Shown here: positions 34,150 through 44,586 of the stretch, piece by piece
Numbering within the stretch: position 1 is the first letter of the stretch
How the letters are laid out: every line of letters begins with the position of its first letter
NCBI GenBank assembly: GCA_028829895.1
Contig: CM054181.1
Coordinates: 33,172,259-33,236,258 of the forward strand
Direction of reading: 5' to 3'
From: Sinotaia quadrata
Taxonomy: Eukaryota; Mollusca; Gastropoda; Architaenioglossa; Viviparidae
Length of the DNA: 64,000 bases
Program-made: the position numbers and the translations under genes
Notes under the pieces: model-generated
Told to the model about the DNA's origin: nothing
The model's input: only the letters and a program-made list of their open reading frames with translations
Databases searched by the model: none

Positions 34150-34318
34150 AGTCTATTCAATATGGCGGACGCTTGGCTACAGCGAATGTGCTTTTGTGTC
34201 CTCTCCATATATAGAGCTCAGTGATGTAAACACACCCACTGCTAAACTAGACTTGTGCACCAGACCGTAAGATGACGACAAAAAATTAGACTGAGAAGGT
34301 GGCGCTTGCAGGACTTAG
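34150..34318 (+). promoter_or_regulatory. Promoter / first-exon-like segment with a strong donor
   Basis: AATATGGCGGACGC resembles the YY1-type element common around animal start sites. A CCATATATAGAGCTCAGTG box follows at about 34205. A consensus donor, GGACTTAG then GTGAGT, ends the segment at 34318. The ATG in ATGGCGGAC opens only 20 codons (MADAWLQRMCFCVLSIYRAQ) and a later ATGACGACA frame meets a stop early, so any exon here is non-coding or decayed. Downstream sequence to about 34450 has two protein-like open stretches of ~45 codons, not assignable. Confidence 0.35.
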
Positions 34319-35579
34319 GTGAGTAACAGAAGAGCACCTGTTATCACTTTTTGAGACTCAATGGAAAGGATATCGGCCTAAATCACATCACAGAAAGTGA
34401 AATTGCAAATCAAATAAAAATTTTTAATTACTATTCCGGCAAACCTGGCACTAGAAGATCCTAAGGAGGGCAGTCTGTACTCAACGTAACATGTGATTTA
34501 GATAACCAATAGAGGCTAAGAGAGAAAAAAAAGTAAAAGTAAAATATTCTATTTTATTCTTTTTGTGTTGAGTCAAACCCTTAACAAAAATGGTATGTGT
34601 TTGTTTATTAGAGTTAATGTACTGTATTTAAAGAGTACTAATCGATTTTTTCCCGCTTAATACGGTATAAAATGTGAGCACAGGAGGAATTCAGAATTTC
34701 ACAGAAAATTTGTTATTCTTTAATAAAATCTACATAAAATTATCTGATTAAGAATTAATTGTGAGCAGCAAGTACTGCTGTGAGTGTCTACATATATACA
34801 AGTACAGACATCAGCTGTTGAGAAGGGGAAAGCAACCGGTGTGTTGCAGTCACATCATCTCGAACAAGCTAAGTGGAACACTGAAAGGCTTTAGAACTGT
34901 GATCTGTTTTTTAAAAAAGAGAATGATTTAAACTTGAAATCTGTTTTAGCTACCTTGTTTTGTGTAATGATATGATTGCTACAAAATTAGGTTATGTTAG
35001 CTATTATATTCATAATGTTTCATATGTGAAATACTTGTTTCAATTGTGACTGATTTATTTTGAACTCTGCTGACTTTGACTTCAAAAGCAATGTACAAAT
35101 AATTAGTAAAATTAAAGCAACGACAGTAGAGTGTTTTAAAATTATCCAGTGACTACACTTATATATATATAAATCTTTATCGCATACAGAATTATTAAAA
35201 GTGTGTGTCTGCTTTCCATAGAACTGTCATTGACTGTTAGTCAATGTGTTATGAGTGAGTTGTAATATAGGTACTTAGCAGAAAGCTATTACCCATGCTT
35301 AGAATTAATTGAGTGCTGTCCTGTTTCTTCAAAAAATTTTTCTTATTTTTTATATATATATATTTTGTGTGTGTGTTAATATAACTTTTACTTATCTCTT
35401 CGTTAAATTCTTATCACTCAACGTCAATTTATCTTGTAATGTTTGTAGTCTTTGTTCTGTTAACTGTCATTTGTAACACTAGGGGGGCTCGCGAGTATGT
35501 TCATGATGTTATCAGCCAATTTGTTTGTGCGTCAGTCATCATCATACATAACAGCGCGAGGGTTGACCGAGCATAGTAT
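34319..35579. other. Stretch without a supported gene
   Basis: AT-rich with small AT tracts. A GC-rich GGGGGGCTCGCGAG patch lies at 35482. No feature is supported. Confidence 0.4.
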
Positions 35580-35870
35580 GACAAAAAATCTAATGTAGTC
35601 TTTATTAAAGTATCCTTTATTGAGATAAAGCCTAATGTACTCTTTTTTGAGATTAAGGTCTAAAGTACCCTTAATTGAGACAAAGGTCTAAAGTATTCTT
35701 TATTAAGACTAAAGTCTAATGCACCTTTAATTGAGACAAAGGTATAAAGTATCCTTTCTTGAGACTAAAGTCTAATGTACCCTTTATTGAGATAAGGTCT
35801 AAGATATCATTTATTGGAATAAAAGTTAAATGTATCAGTCACTGCGATTAATGTCTATGATATCCGTCAT
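35580..35870. repeat. Degenerate minisatellite, ~38-bp unit
   Basis: About seven units share TTTATTGAGA, TAAAGTCTAATGTACCC and close variants. Confidence 0.85.
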
Positions 35871-36056
35871 CAATGTAAATATACTGTTAAATAAAGCAAA
35901 CCATTATAATAATTGTTCGTTTCATTATTTCTATTTATCAAGGAGTCTTTTTATAGTATTTTGTGCAGACATTCAACGAATGGACATCGATTATAACACG
36001 AAGTGAAAGAAGGATCCACACACACCCTTCCACTCACTGAGCAAACTAACCTCGTT

Positions 36057-36150
36057 CGTTATAAACACAATGAAATTTAATAGGTCTACAAGATTTTGGG
36101 TTGTTATAAACACACTGAAATTTAATAGGTCTACAAGATTTTGGGTTGTG
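36057..36150. repeat. 45-bp direct tandem duplication
   Basis: Two near-identical copies of TTATAAACACA, CTGAAATTTAATAGGTCTAC and AAGATTTTGGGTTG, 45 bp apart. Confidence 0.95.
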
Positions 36151-36595
36151 TTGCAATGTTTTTCATTTTTAACAAAAGCTTACTGTTATTTCATGTCTCT
36201 CATTGATGAGTAATTCTAAACGGATGAATGAACAGGGGTACGTAATACTTGAATGAAATTTGAATAGTTCATAAAGTACTTTTTTTCCCCCTATAAAACT
36301 ATAGTTGGATGGAATGAATGTCAGTTTAAACAGGGCAGGCCTACCTCACGCCGTCAAAACTCGCAGCTCTTTTATCTCTGTCAAACCACGTCTTTTCGGT
36401 AACAACACGGTCAATGTCCAAGTATTTTTCCCGGCTCCCACACTCATACAGCCGCCTCGGAGTGGATGAGAGTAGTGCGCAAAAAGCTACTTGAAATGTT
36501 AAACAACCTGCTCTACACCTGACAGACCGGGGACGGAGGTGTGGGTGGACCTGGAGAACAAACAACCTTGACCTCAGTAAACCGAGTGTGCTTAC

Positions 36596-36619
36596 TTCCT
36601 GTTGCTGGGTGTCATCCAT
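36596..36619 (-). CDS. Candidate first coding exon, 8 codons
   Basis: On the minus strand an ATG at 36619 opens MDDTQQQE and is followed at once by a donor, GGAA then GTAAGC. The upstream ~100 bp is GC- and CpG-richer (CCCCGCTCAGTACCCGTGGG), as expected of a 5' untranslated region. The frame stays open for another ~80 codons if unspliced. Short exons like this arise by chance; no downstream exon was identified. Confidence 0.22.
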
Positions 36620-36639
36620 ATTAAACAAACCAAATACTT

Positions 36640-38074
36640 TACCGCGTTGCTTCCCACGGGTACTGAGCGGGGTTGTGGGATGGGGTGAATCGTACAGAAA
36701 GTAAACTATTATTCTTAATATGTGGCTGATTCTCTGAGGAAGTGTACCACGAAGTGTGAGTCCATTTGAAATGTGTTTTCTTAAAAATAAAGCACTGAAA
36801 TATCATGTGTTTATATTTTATATGTTCCGAATTAATGTGAGAGATACATAAGATAGTTGTGTGAATATGTGTTTATTTATTTTGTCATTATTTATAAAAT
36901 GTGTGTTTATTTATTTTGTAATTATTTGTAAAACAAAGTCGCTTTGAACTGAAAAATGGCACCTCTTTTGTGACATGGATACATTTAAGCCATTTTCTTT
37001 AATTTTCAATGTATAAAATAAATAATCCAACAAACTTAGTGAATCAAGGTTTTCTTAGAAGCGATAATACATCAAAGCAATATTCCATATTCCTTTTATT
37101 TGCAAACGGTCAATTTTGTGAAGAAATAATATTTTTTAAAGGCAGATTCTTAGCAAACATTAGTTTCCATATAAATCGGATCCAACACTTTATTTCTTTT
37201 GCCAAACCGGGAAATGTCACACGAACGCTCCATGTGGATTTAATTTGTTGTTTTTTACTGGAAGTATTCATACGTTAATGTTTCTCAAATTTATTAGTTA
37301 TATTTAGAAATATTAGGCTTTAGGAAAACTAATTTGATTCGTTTCCTCTATCACGTTACAACGGATCTAATAAATTTGTAAATATAAAATATAATGATAA
37401 TATCGCGAACTACTTATATTTTTTAAAGGTGCTATATTCCGGAAAGATAAATCTCATGTCTTTTTGTCTTGGTGTGATGAGTTTTAAGTACCAAATAAGA
37501 AAAATAACTTTCAATTCTCATTCAGATCACATTTATGCAGGCGGGAACATTTTCGGAATCATCAATGTTTCAAAACAGGCAAGATTTATAATGATCTAGA
37601 TATATTTTGATTAAATTAGTTTAAAATCGTAAATAGCTTACATATTTATGTATATATCCATGTGATTTCTTTTCCATTTACAGTTTCACAAAGCTGCGTG
37701 TTTTAAACCTAACTGAGTTAATAAAAAAAAAATCTGTGAATTATATTCAAGAATAGAAATATCAAGATTAAGCTTATTATATTTAAATAGATTTTTTGTA
37801 TATTATTTAATATTATCTTTGCAGCATAATAACTTAGCCCGATTTATGTTTCAGTGAGAAAAACAGAGCATTTTTTATGATGACTGATAATTTTGTTAAT
37901 ATGGTTTCCATGTTGCGAAGTTGTAGTTTTATTTTTTAAATTAAAATTTATCCAGATTGAGTTAATAATTTAGGTTAATACAGAAAATATACTGGTGGTA
38001 ATGAGACAATTATATTGCAGTTTTTTTTTAAATTCTGGTTAACAACAACAAAAAAATCTGGTACAGTCTTACTT
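36640..38074. other. AT-rich stretch without recognised gene
   Basis: Includes a repeated TGTGTTTATTTATTTTGT motif at 36868 and 36902 (34-bp tandem pair). Nothing else is supported. Confidence 0.45.
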
Positions 38075-38280
38075 TCTAAGTTTTCAACAGAAACATTTTC
38101 TTTTCAAGGATTTCAAACTCCTATAACATCAATATTTTAAATAATTTTTATCTTTTATGTTGTTTTTTTTTGGTGAGCATTAGGCCCTGCTGTACACTTT
38201 AACAGAATTAGATTTAATCCATTTTATGTTTTGCATTTCATGTATCAAAATGGTACACTTCCCGGAGAATGAGCTACAGA
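38075..38280 (+). repeat. Dispersed repeat pair, copy 1
   Basis: TTCAACAGAAACAT, ATTTCAAACTC-TATAA, TTAGATTTAAT, TTTTGCA-TTCAT and AAATGGTACACTTCCC occur in the same order at 42762-42935. The copies differ by many substitutions and small indels, so this is an old mobile element or segmental copy of unknown type. Confidence 0.75.
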
Positions 38281-38467
38281 TGTATGCCAGAAGATAAATA
38301 CTAATACAAGGGTATACTATTTACAGCATTAATTTGTAAATAACCAATATAGCTGTATTTTGGTGTCTGCATAGAGTATATATGTATGTCATTTTAGAGA
38401 GAGACAGAAAGAGGGAAGGAAGGAACAAGCGAAATGGGGGTGGAGGCGGAGTGGAAGAAAAAATATA

Positions 38468-38510
38468 AATTAGTTGTCGTCAATTAAAGTTGACGCATTG
38501 CAACTAATTA
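38468..38510. other. Imperfect hairpin
   Basis: AATTAGTTGTCGTCAA pairs with TTGACGCATTGCAACTAATT, with a 3-4-base bulge and a TTAAAG loop. Confidence 0.6.
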
Positions 38511-38706
38511 TAGGATACAAATACAACCTTTTGAGGTTAAAATAGCTGTGAAATTTAGATTAAAGGGAATACTTTGTTTTCATTTAAACATCTTATTGCT
38601 ATAATCGATGACAGTCTCCATACTCAAAACCTAAAACTTGTGCGGAGAAAACGAAGTGGAGAACTATTTCTTGGGAAAAGTACGGTGAGTTAGTTATGTG
38701 TGTTAC

Positions 38707-39200
38707 GACAGTAATCAATGTGATCCCTGCTTAAGTCAGTCTTCATCTTTATTTACTTTTCAAAATGATCCTGTTTACATCAGTCTTCATCTTTATTTAC
38801 TTTTCAAAATGATCCAGTTTACAGCCTTCATCTTATTTAGTTTTCAATGTGATCCTTGTTTAAGTCAGTCTTCATCTTATTTACTTTTCAATGTGATCCC
38901 TGCTTAAGTCAGCCTTCATCTTATTTAGTTTTCAATGTGATCCCTGCTTAAGTCAGTCTTCATCTTATTTACTTTTCAATGTGATCCCTGTTTAAGTCAG
39001 CCTTCATCTTATTTAGTTTTCAATGTGATCCCTGCTTAAGTCAGTCTTCATCTTTATTTACTTTTCAAAATGATCCTGTTTACATCAGTCTTCATCTTAT
39101 TTACTTTTCAATGTAATCCCTGTTTACGTCAGCCTTCATCTTATTTACTTTTCAATGTGATTCCTGTTTACATCAGTCTTTATCTTATTTACTTTCAATT
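38707..39200. repeat. Minisatellite, ~44 bp x ~11
   Basis: Units read CAATGTGATCCCTGCTTAAG, TCAGTCTTCATCTTATTTAC, TTTT, with length variants (TTTATTTAC, and a short unit near 38820). Immediately upstream, at 38694, AAAAGTACG is followed by the donor-like GTGAGTTAG. Confidence 0.95.
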
Positions 39201-39369
39201 TTCAGTTTGAGTTTACTGTAGCTTAATATTTATTTAGTTCATAGATATTTCTATTAATAGTACACACTATTATTCATCGATTAATTGAATGTATAAAACA
39301 TCCAACTCAGGGAACTCGTGCTCTAATTTCTGCTTCAATGTTCGAGGCCTTAATTTCCAACTCATTAGC

Positions 39370-39560
39370 CCGATACTTTAATTTTTAACACAATGAGACC
39401 GATACTTTAATTACACAATGAAGCCAATACTTTAATTTTTAACATATTGAGGTTGATACTTTAATTATTAACACTCTGAGGCCCATACTTTAATTTTTAA
39501 TACAGTGAGGCTGACACTTTAATTTTTAACACAATGAAGCCGATACTGTAATTTAATTTG
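39370..39560. repeat. Degenerate minisatellite, ~33-bp unit
   Basis: Five or six units of CGATACTTTAATTTTTAACA and CAATGAGG or close variants. Confidence 0.8.
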
Positions 39561-39574
39561 ATTAATATATATAT

Positions 39575-39915
39575 ACCTGACGTTTGTAAACAATTTTGAC
39601 TTTAACCACATTGTAATTGGCGTACATACACAATTTTGACTAGAATCACACTGCAATGTCTACCTGTAATTGGCGTACATACACAATTTTGACTAGAACC
39701 ACACTGCAAGGTCTACCTGTAATTGGCGTACATACACATTTTTGACTAGAACATTGCAAAGTCTATCTGTAAATGGCGTACATACACAGAACCGCAGTGC
39801 AGTCTACCTGTAAATGGTGTACATACACAGAACCGCAGTGCAGTCTACCTGTAAATGGCGTACATACACAGAACCGCAGTGCAGTCTACCTGTTAATGGC
39901 GTACATGCATAATTT
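39575..39915. repeat. Minisatellite with 53-bp and 41-bp unit classes
   Basis: Left units are 53 bp (TACATACACAATTTTGACTA, GAACCACACTGCAA, GTCTACCTGTAATTGGCG). Right units are 41 bp (39781 to 39822), lacking the ATTTTGACTA segment and reading CAGAACCGCAGTGCAGTC. A 12-bp deletion appears to have spread through the right half. Confidence 0.93.
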
Positions 39916-39994
39916 CCCTTGCTCAATAATTACCAGTAAGAACTTGATATATTTTATCCATACCAGGATTAAATGCACGTAATTTCAAGCCGAA

Positions 39995-40180
39995 AAGCAC
40001 TCGCAAACAATCAGTGCTATTAGCACATAGCAAGTATGAAAATCACACCCAATCAGTGCTATTATCAAATAGCAAGGTAAACAAACAACTAATCAGTGCT
40101 ATTTGCCACACACTATCAGTGCTATTATCATATAGTAAGCAAGGCAAGCACACCCAATCAGTTCTATGATCGCATGGCAA
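39995..40180. repeat. Degenerate minisatellite, ~40-bp unit
   Basis: Four or five units share CAATCAGTGCTATTA, CATAGCAAG and ACACCC. Confidence 0.8.
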
Positions 40181-41154
40181 GAAAAAAAAAGAGGGGAAGG
40201 AAGAACAGGATATCCTATTCTCGCCAAAGACATGCATTCAAAACTTGACGTGCGGGTACAAAAGAATTCAACGTAGGCCACGTCAACGGGTATTTTTGTA
40301 AATATAGAACAAAAATAGCGCCTGAAGTCACAGTTGAGTGATGCCTACAGCGGTCTGTAACCCGTTATGCCCTTTACTCAAATGTCTGCATTCTTGTACT
40401 CATCGCACCTTCACCTGCCTACGTCTTAATCTAGCTTTTCCTGTGCAAGCTTGGCGCCAATAACAGTCTCAATATACACATATTTCGGCGCACGTGTGAA
40501 ATATTATAATAAAAAACAACTTTAACATTTGGAATCTGCTATCGTGCAAGCGCCAAAGCGTAAACCAGTCTTCCCGCGTGACCTTAGTAGAGCTGTGCTA
40601 CGACACTGGGAGATAACCTCTGCGGTTGACTCGGATTAAAAAGCACAATTAATCAATAGCGACGAACGCCACCCCCTTCCGCCTACACACACACACACAC
40701 ACACGCGCGCACCTTACAGCACACATTTCACGTGTTAACAGTTCGTGGTCAGTTTGTTATTGAACTCTCTTCCTCTCTCTCCCCCTCACACACACACACA
40801 AACACACACAGGGACCCTAATCGCCAAGCCAAACTGATCAGATCGATAAGTCTATAAATGGATGTAGTAAAATGTTTACAATTCATGAGTACTAAAGTCA
40901 TGCTCCATTTACACGCAAAACCACGACAATCCTCAGGAGCACTTTATTTTTTTCTCTGTGTAAATTGATCCACCCATTCCAAGGGGTTGAAATCAAGCAA
41001 ACACATTTCTTGAGGCAATGGAAAATTAAATCAAAGCAAATGAAGTGCTCAATGGTTAGTTCTTTGTCTTATGTGCATTTCACGTTCGCTTCGAACTTTG
41101 TACAAGTTATAGATATATAGTACTTGAAATCTGTACGTTCTAAAGGGAAGATAT
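40181..41154. other. Mixed, GC-richer stretch with small CA tracts
   Basis: CA tracts lie at about 40684-40706 and 40789-40810. Base composition is more balanced at 40240-40680, but no coding pattern or splice pair stands out. Confidence 0.4.
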
Positions 41155-41345
41155 AATGCCACCTGTGGGGATGATCCTTTTCTTTCCAATTTTTAACTGC
41201 CAAGGGATCTTTAGAGTGCACGGCTTGCTGTACACGGGACCCGATTTATCGTCCCATCCAATCAGACAATGAGTTAAGACCCTCATCTAGGGAGCGATAA
41301 GTTTTCACCCAGCCATTCTCAGCACTGAGACCAGTGTCCCTATAG
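41155..41345. repeat. SINE-like or ancient repeat core
   Basis: The segment CAAGGGATCTTTAGAGTGCA, GCTTGCTGTACACGGGACCC, GTCCCATCCAATCAGACAAT, GAGTTAAGACCCTCATCTAG is GC-richer than its surroundings. From memory it resembles a motif (ACACGGGACC...CGTCCCATCC) that recurs in repeats of many marine invertebrates. That resemblance is recollection, not a search result. No tRNA head or tail could be delimited. Confidence 0.45.
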
Positions 41346-41399
41346 TTTACACTTTTCTCTATCAAGATCGATCCGCTCAGCGTGACAAACTCAGCCTCA

Positions 41400-41635
41400 G
41401 TGTATTACAATAAATAGCATGGAGTATATTTTTCAACGTTTACTATCAACCCCATTCCTAATGCCGCCGTTTAACAATTTTAAATAGTATGAGGCATATT
41501 TTATCTTTACTATGGACTTCGCTCAAACTAAAAGTTGAAACAGTGCAGGGCATATTTTATCTTTACTATGGGGACTTCGCTCAAACTAAAAAGTTGAAAC
41601 AGTACAGGGCATATTTTTATCTTTCTTTACTACAG
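41400..41635. repeat. Minisatellite, ~62-bp unit x ~2.5, diverged
   Basis: GGCATATTTTATCTTTACTA, GGACTTCGCTCAAACTAAA and AGTTGAAACAGT are repeated at 41494 and 41553, with partial units on both sides. Confidence 0.85.
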
Positions 41636-41814
41636 CCAATAACATCTAAGTGGAGTATCTCTTACAAGTGGATCCTTTACTCACGCAAAAGCGTCGATCC
41701 ATATAAGAACACTATATCGTGCGAGTATCTCTGACAGTCGGATTGTGGAGCTAGAAGTCTCAATCCATTCAATAACACTAAATCGAGTGGTGTATCTCTT
41801 ACACTGAGATTTTA

Positions 41815-42110
41815 CTAAAGGTACAAGTTCCGATAGCATATAACCTTTACTAGTGCAGTAGTTCCACTCTATACAGTATACGGCCTGTGCTAGTACAGAA
41901 GTCCCACTCTACACAGAATTTACTAGTATAGTAATTCCACTCTACAAAGCCTTTATTAGTATAGTAGTTCCACAATATTCAGCTTTTACTGGTAGAGTAG
42001 TTCAGTTCCACTCTATAAGCCTTTGCTAGTATACTAGTTCCACTCTGTCAGAGAATAGGAGTACCACTATGAACAGCCTTTTACTAGTATAATAGTTCTA
42101 TTGAATAGCG
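41815..42110. repeat. Degenerate minisatellite, ~35-40-bp unit
   Basis: Seven or eight units share ACTAGTATAGTAGTTCCACT, CTA and CAGCCTTT. Confidence 0.8.
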
Positions 42111-42243
42111 GTGATGAAGTGTGCTTCTGACACATTCTTGACTGTGGCCCCACTAAATACGCCCGGAATAAATCGTGTGTGTTTCACAAATTAAGTTTAC
42201 TGCACAAAACCGACACACTGCCGACAGGAAACCAACAACTCAC

Positions 42244-42269
42244 CTTAGCTTTCGATTACCTTTTTTCAT
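42244..42269 (-). CDS. Candidate first coding exon (weak)
   Basis: On the minus strand a TATATATA box (42345-42355) is followed about 80 bp later by an ATG opening MKKGNRKL, then a consensus donor AAG/GTGAGT at 42243. The arrangement of TATA box, 5' untranslated region, ATG and donor is plausible, but every part is short. No downstream exon was identified. Confidence 0.2.
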
Positions 42270-42761
42270 CTTGTAACCGCTATGCGAAAGATACAGTCGT
42301 TCCATTGGACGTACACTCTTGTCACGGTGTAGAAAACTAGAAGTGTATATATATTAGGACTCCGCGACCCAGCTTATCGGACTTTAAGTGTTACTTAGTC
42401 TTAATGACCCAGCATCGCTTTCATAGGGTGAGAACAATTTCACTCCTAGTGCCACCAAAGTCTTCTCTAACGATCTATCATTTCTGTTACTTTTGTGATT
42501 TTTTTTCCTTTTCCTTGTGCTGAAGAAGTTTTGGAGAATGGCAAGGGTAACAATGCTAATTCATCAACAGATGGAGTAACAATGTTTTCCTGTTTACGTG
42601 TTTGCGTCCTCACACTGCAGAGGTTTTATACCTACAGCTAGTGCAAGTGTTTATTTTTTAAATGCCAGCTTCGTGACTAAGGATAAAGTTAATATTTGCG
42701 ATTGTTGTCATCATTTACCTGCACATATTATCAACTATGTTGTTTGGGAGGTTGTTTTGTT

Positions 42762-42935
42762 TCTAAGTTTCAACAGAAACATGCTTTTTACGTATTTCAA
42801 ACTCTTATAATATTGACATTTTTATAACGTTTATCTTTTCTCATGTTTTTAACATGTAAAATAATTAGATTTAATTCACTTTATATTTTGCACTTCATCA
42901 TTTCATGTCTCAAATGGTACACTTCCCCTATATTC
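42762..42935 (+). repeat. Dispersed repeat pair, copy 2
   Basis: Same order of motifs as at 38075-38280: TTTCAACAGAAACATG, ATTTCAAACTCTTATAA, TTAGATTTAATTCACTTTAT, AAATGGTACACTTCCC. Confidence 0.75.
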
Positions 42936-44384
42936 ACATACTTATTTCGTTGCGACCATGCTTTTGAGTGATTTGCTACAAGCTTTTAAGCTCTGCTTTA
43001 AAATTCCGAATTTTGTAAAATACTATTGGTAAAACAGCTTCTACCCAAGTTGTAGTTTACTGTCTGGTACGCAACCTCATATATTCTTAGGCTTAACCCA
43101 ACCACAGCACCATACTGACAACAGTGATCAAGCTTTGGGTCAGTGGAGAATGAATATTGACCAAAAATTATAAATGTGACTAAGTGTAAATATATTTTTA
43201 AAATATTGTAACTTACCTAATACTAATAGTCTCCACTAAATTGCTCAGCCAAACTTATGAATATTAACAATGTCTGCATTTTCCCTATTACTTATTATAT
43301 GCTAATGATTTTAATATATCTTAAGTGAGAAAATCTGTTTTCTCTCCTTTAAAAAAAACCAAAACAACTGTGTTGTAATTAAGATAGATATCTACAAATA
43401 TAAAATCAGTTTGCCAACAAAGTAATATGACTTGCAAGTATAAAAAATGTGATTCCCCACCGCACCCAACCTTTTCTTTCGTTGTTCATGAAATTACATA
43501 AATCTTTCCCTAAAAATGTATATTCTCTTTTAAATATAACTGCACACACTTAAACATAACACTGAATTAAGAAAAACAAGAGATTGATTTAATGGGGAAA
43601 ACGAAAAAAGATGTGAAGAAACCTCTCAACTACTGTATGAAGGAATTAACAATTTGATGTTAAAAAATTAAAAATTAAAATAAATGGTTAATACTATAAG
43701 TTTGATTTTATTTTAATTTTATACAAGAATATGTTTATCAATATATTCTATAATAGATACGTAAGGCAGAAACCAAACTTATTTTAAATGAAATATATGC
43801 ATATACTAATTATGTTAATTAAATAAGTTAAGCCAAATAAGTGAACACGTTAGAAAAATACTAACAGAAGTGATAGAACAATAAAACTAAAAGAAGCATA
43901 ATGTAAAGGGCGCAGTTACCAATTTAGTGCATTAATAATTAGCAATAAAACTCAGACATATACATTTTATAAATACATCAGTAAAAATGAAAATTATCAC
44001 TTTGCTTTTAATTTTGCAATGATACTTATACAGAATTTACTATTATGACAATTTTCAAGTGTGTATATCATGCTTAAGCATATTCCTTTCAGTGTCAACA
44101 TTCACAACATTAATATAGAAAGGTGTATTTTAAATTATCTTGTAGTGAAGCAATAGTTTTCATAGTTCTCATTATATATACTTATTTTTAAAGTGACAAA
44201 TGTGTCTTAGGGGCCTTGTTGAGTGTTCAGGGGTAAGTTATTATTATTTTATTAGTTTTTTATTTTTTAATATATTTTATAATATATTCAACCTCCATTT
44301 CCTCATCTCGACATGGAACTACAATCCTCATGTGCAGTCCAACATACTGTCTTGCGTTAAATGTGTGGTTTGAAAAATTAAAAC
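42936..44384. other. Very AT-rich stretch
   Basis: No gene or clear repeat. This is the 5' flank of the THAP relic; no element terminus was recognised. Confidence 0.45.
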
Positions 44385-44586
44385 ATGGTTAAATATTGCA
44401 TTGCATATGGCTGCACAAACAGTGGACAAATTAAAAATATTCATTTTTTTTACAATTCCCAAAGATCACAAATTATGAAAAAGTGAATTACAAAGCTTGA
44501 AAGAGAAAACTTTCATCCAACCGCATGTGGTAGTGTGTAGCAAGCACTTTTAGTTTCAAGAAGACTATGAAATGCAAAGCAGATAG
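44385..44586 (+). pseudogene. THAP-type zinc-finger domain, broken (transposase relic)
   Basis: From an ATG at 44385 the frame reads MVKYCIAYGC then TNSGQIKNIHFF. After a one-base shift in a T8 tract it continues IPKDHKL, a stop, KSELQSLKEKTFIQPHVV, then VCSKHF, a second stop, and FQEDYE. This matches the THAP fold (C2-CH zinc ligands, DNA binding): Cys-x4-Cys near residues 5 and 10, a HxF-P-like segment, then Cys-x2-His about 45 residues later, followed by a Phe-rich end. THAP domains occur in cell regulators and at the N terminus of P-element-like transposases. One frameshift and at least two stops make it non-functional. No transposase core was found downstream, so assignment to a transposon is inference. 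Confidence 0.8.
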
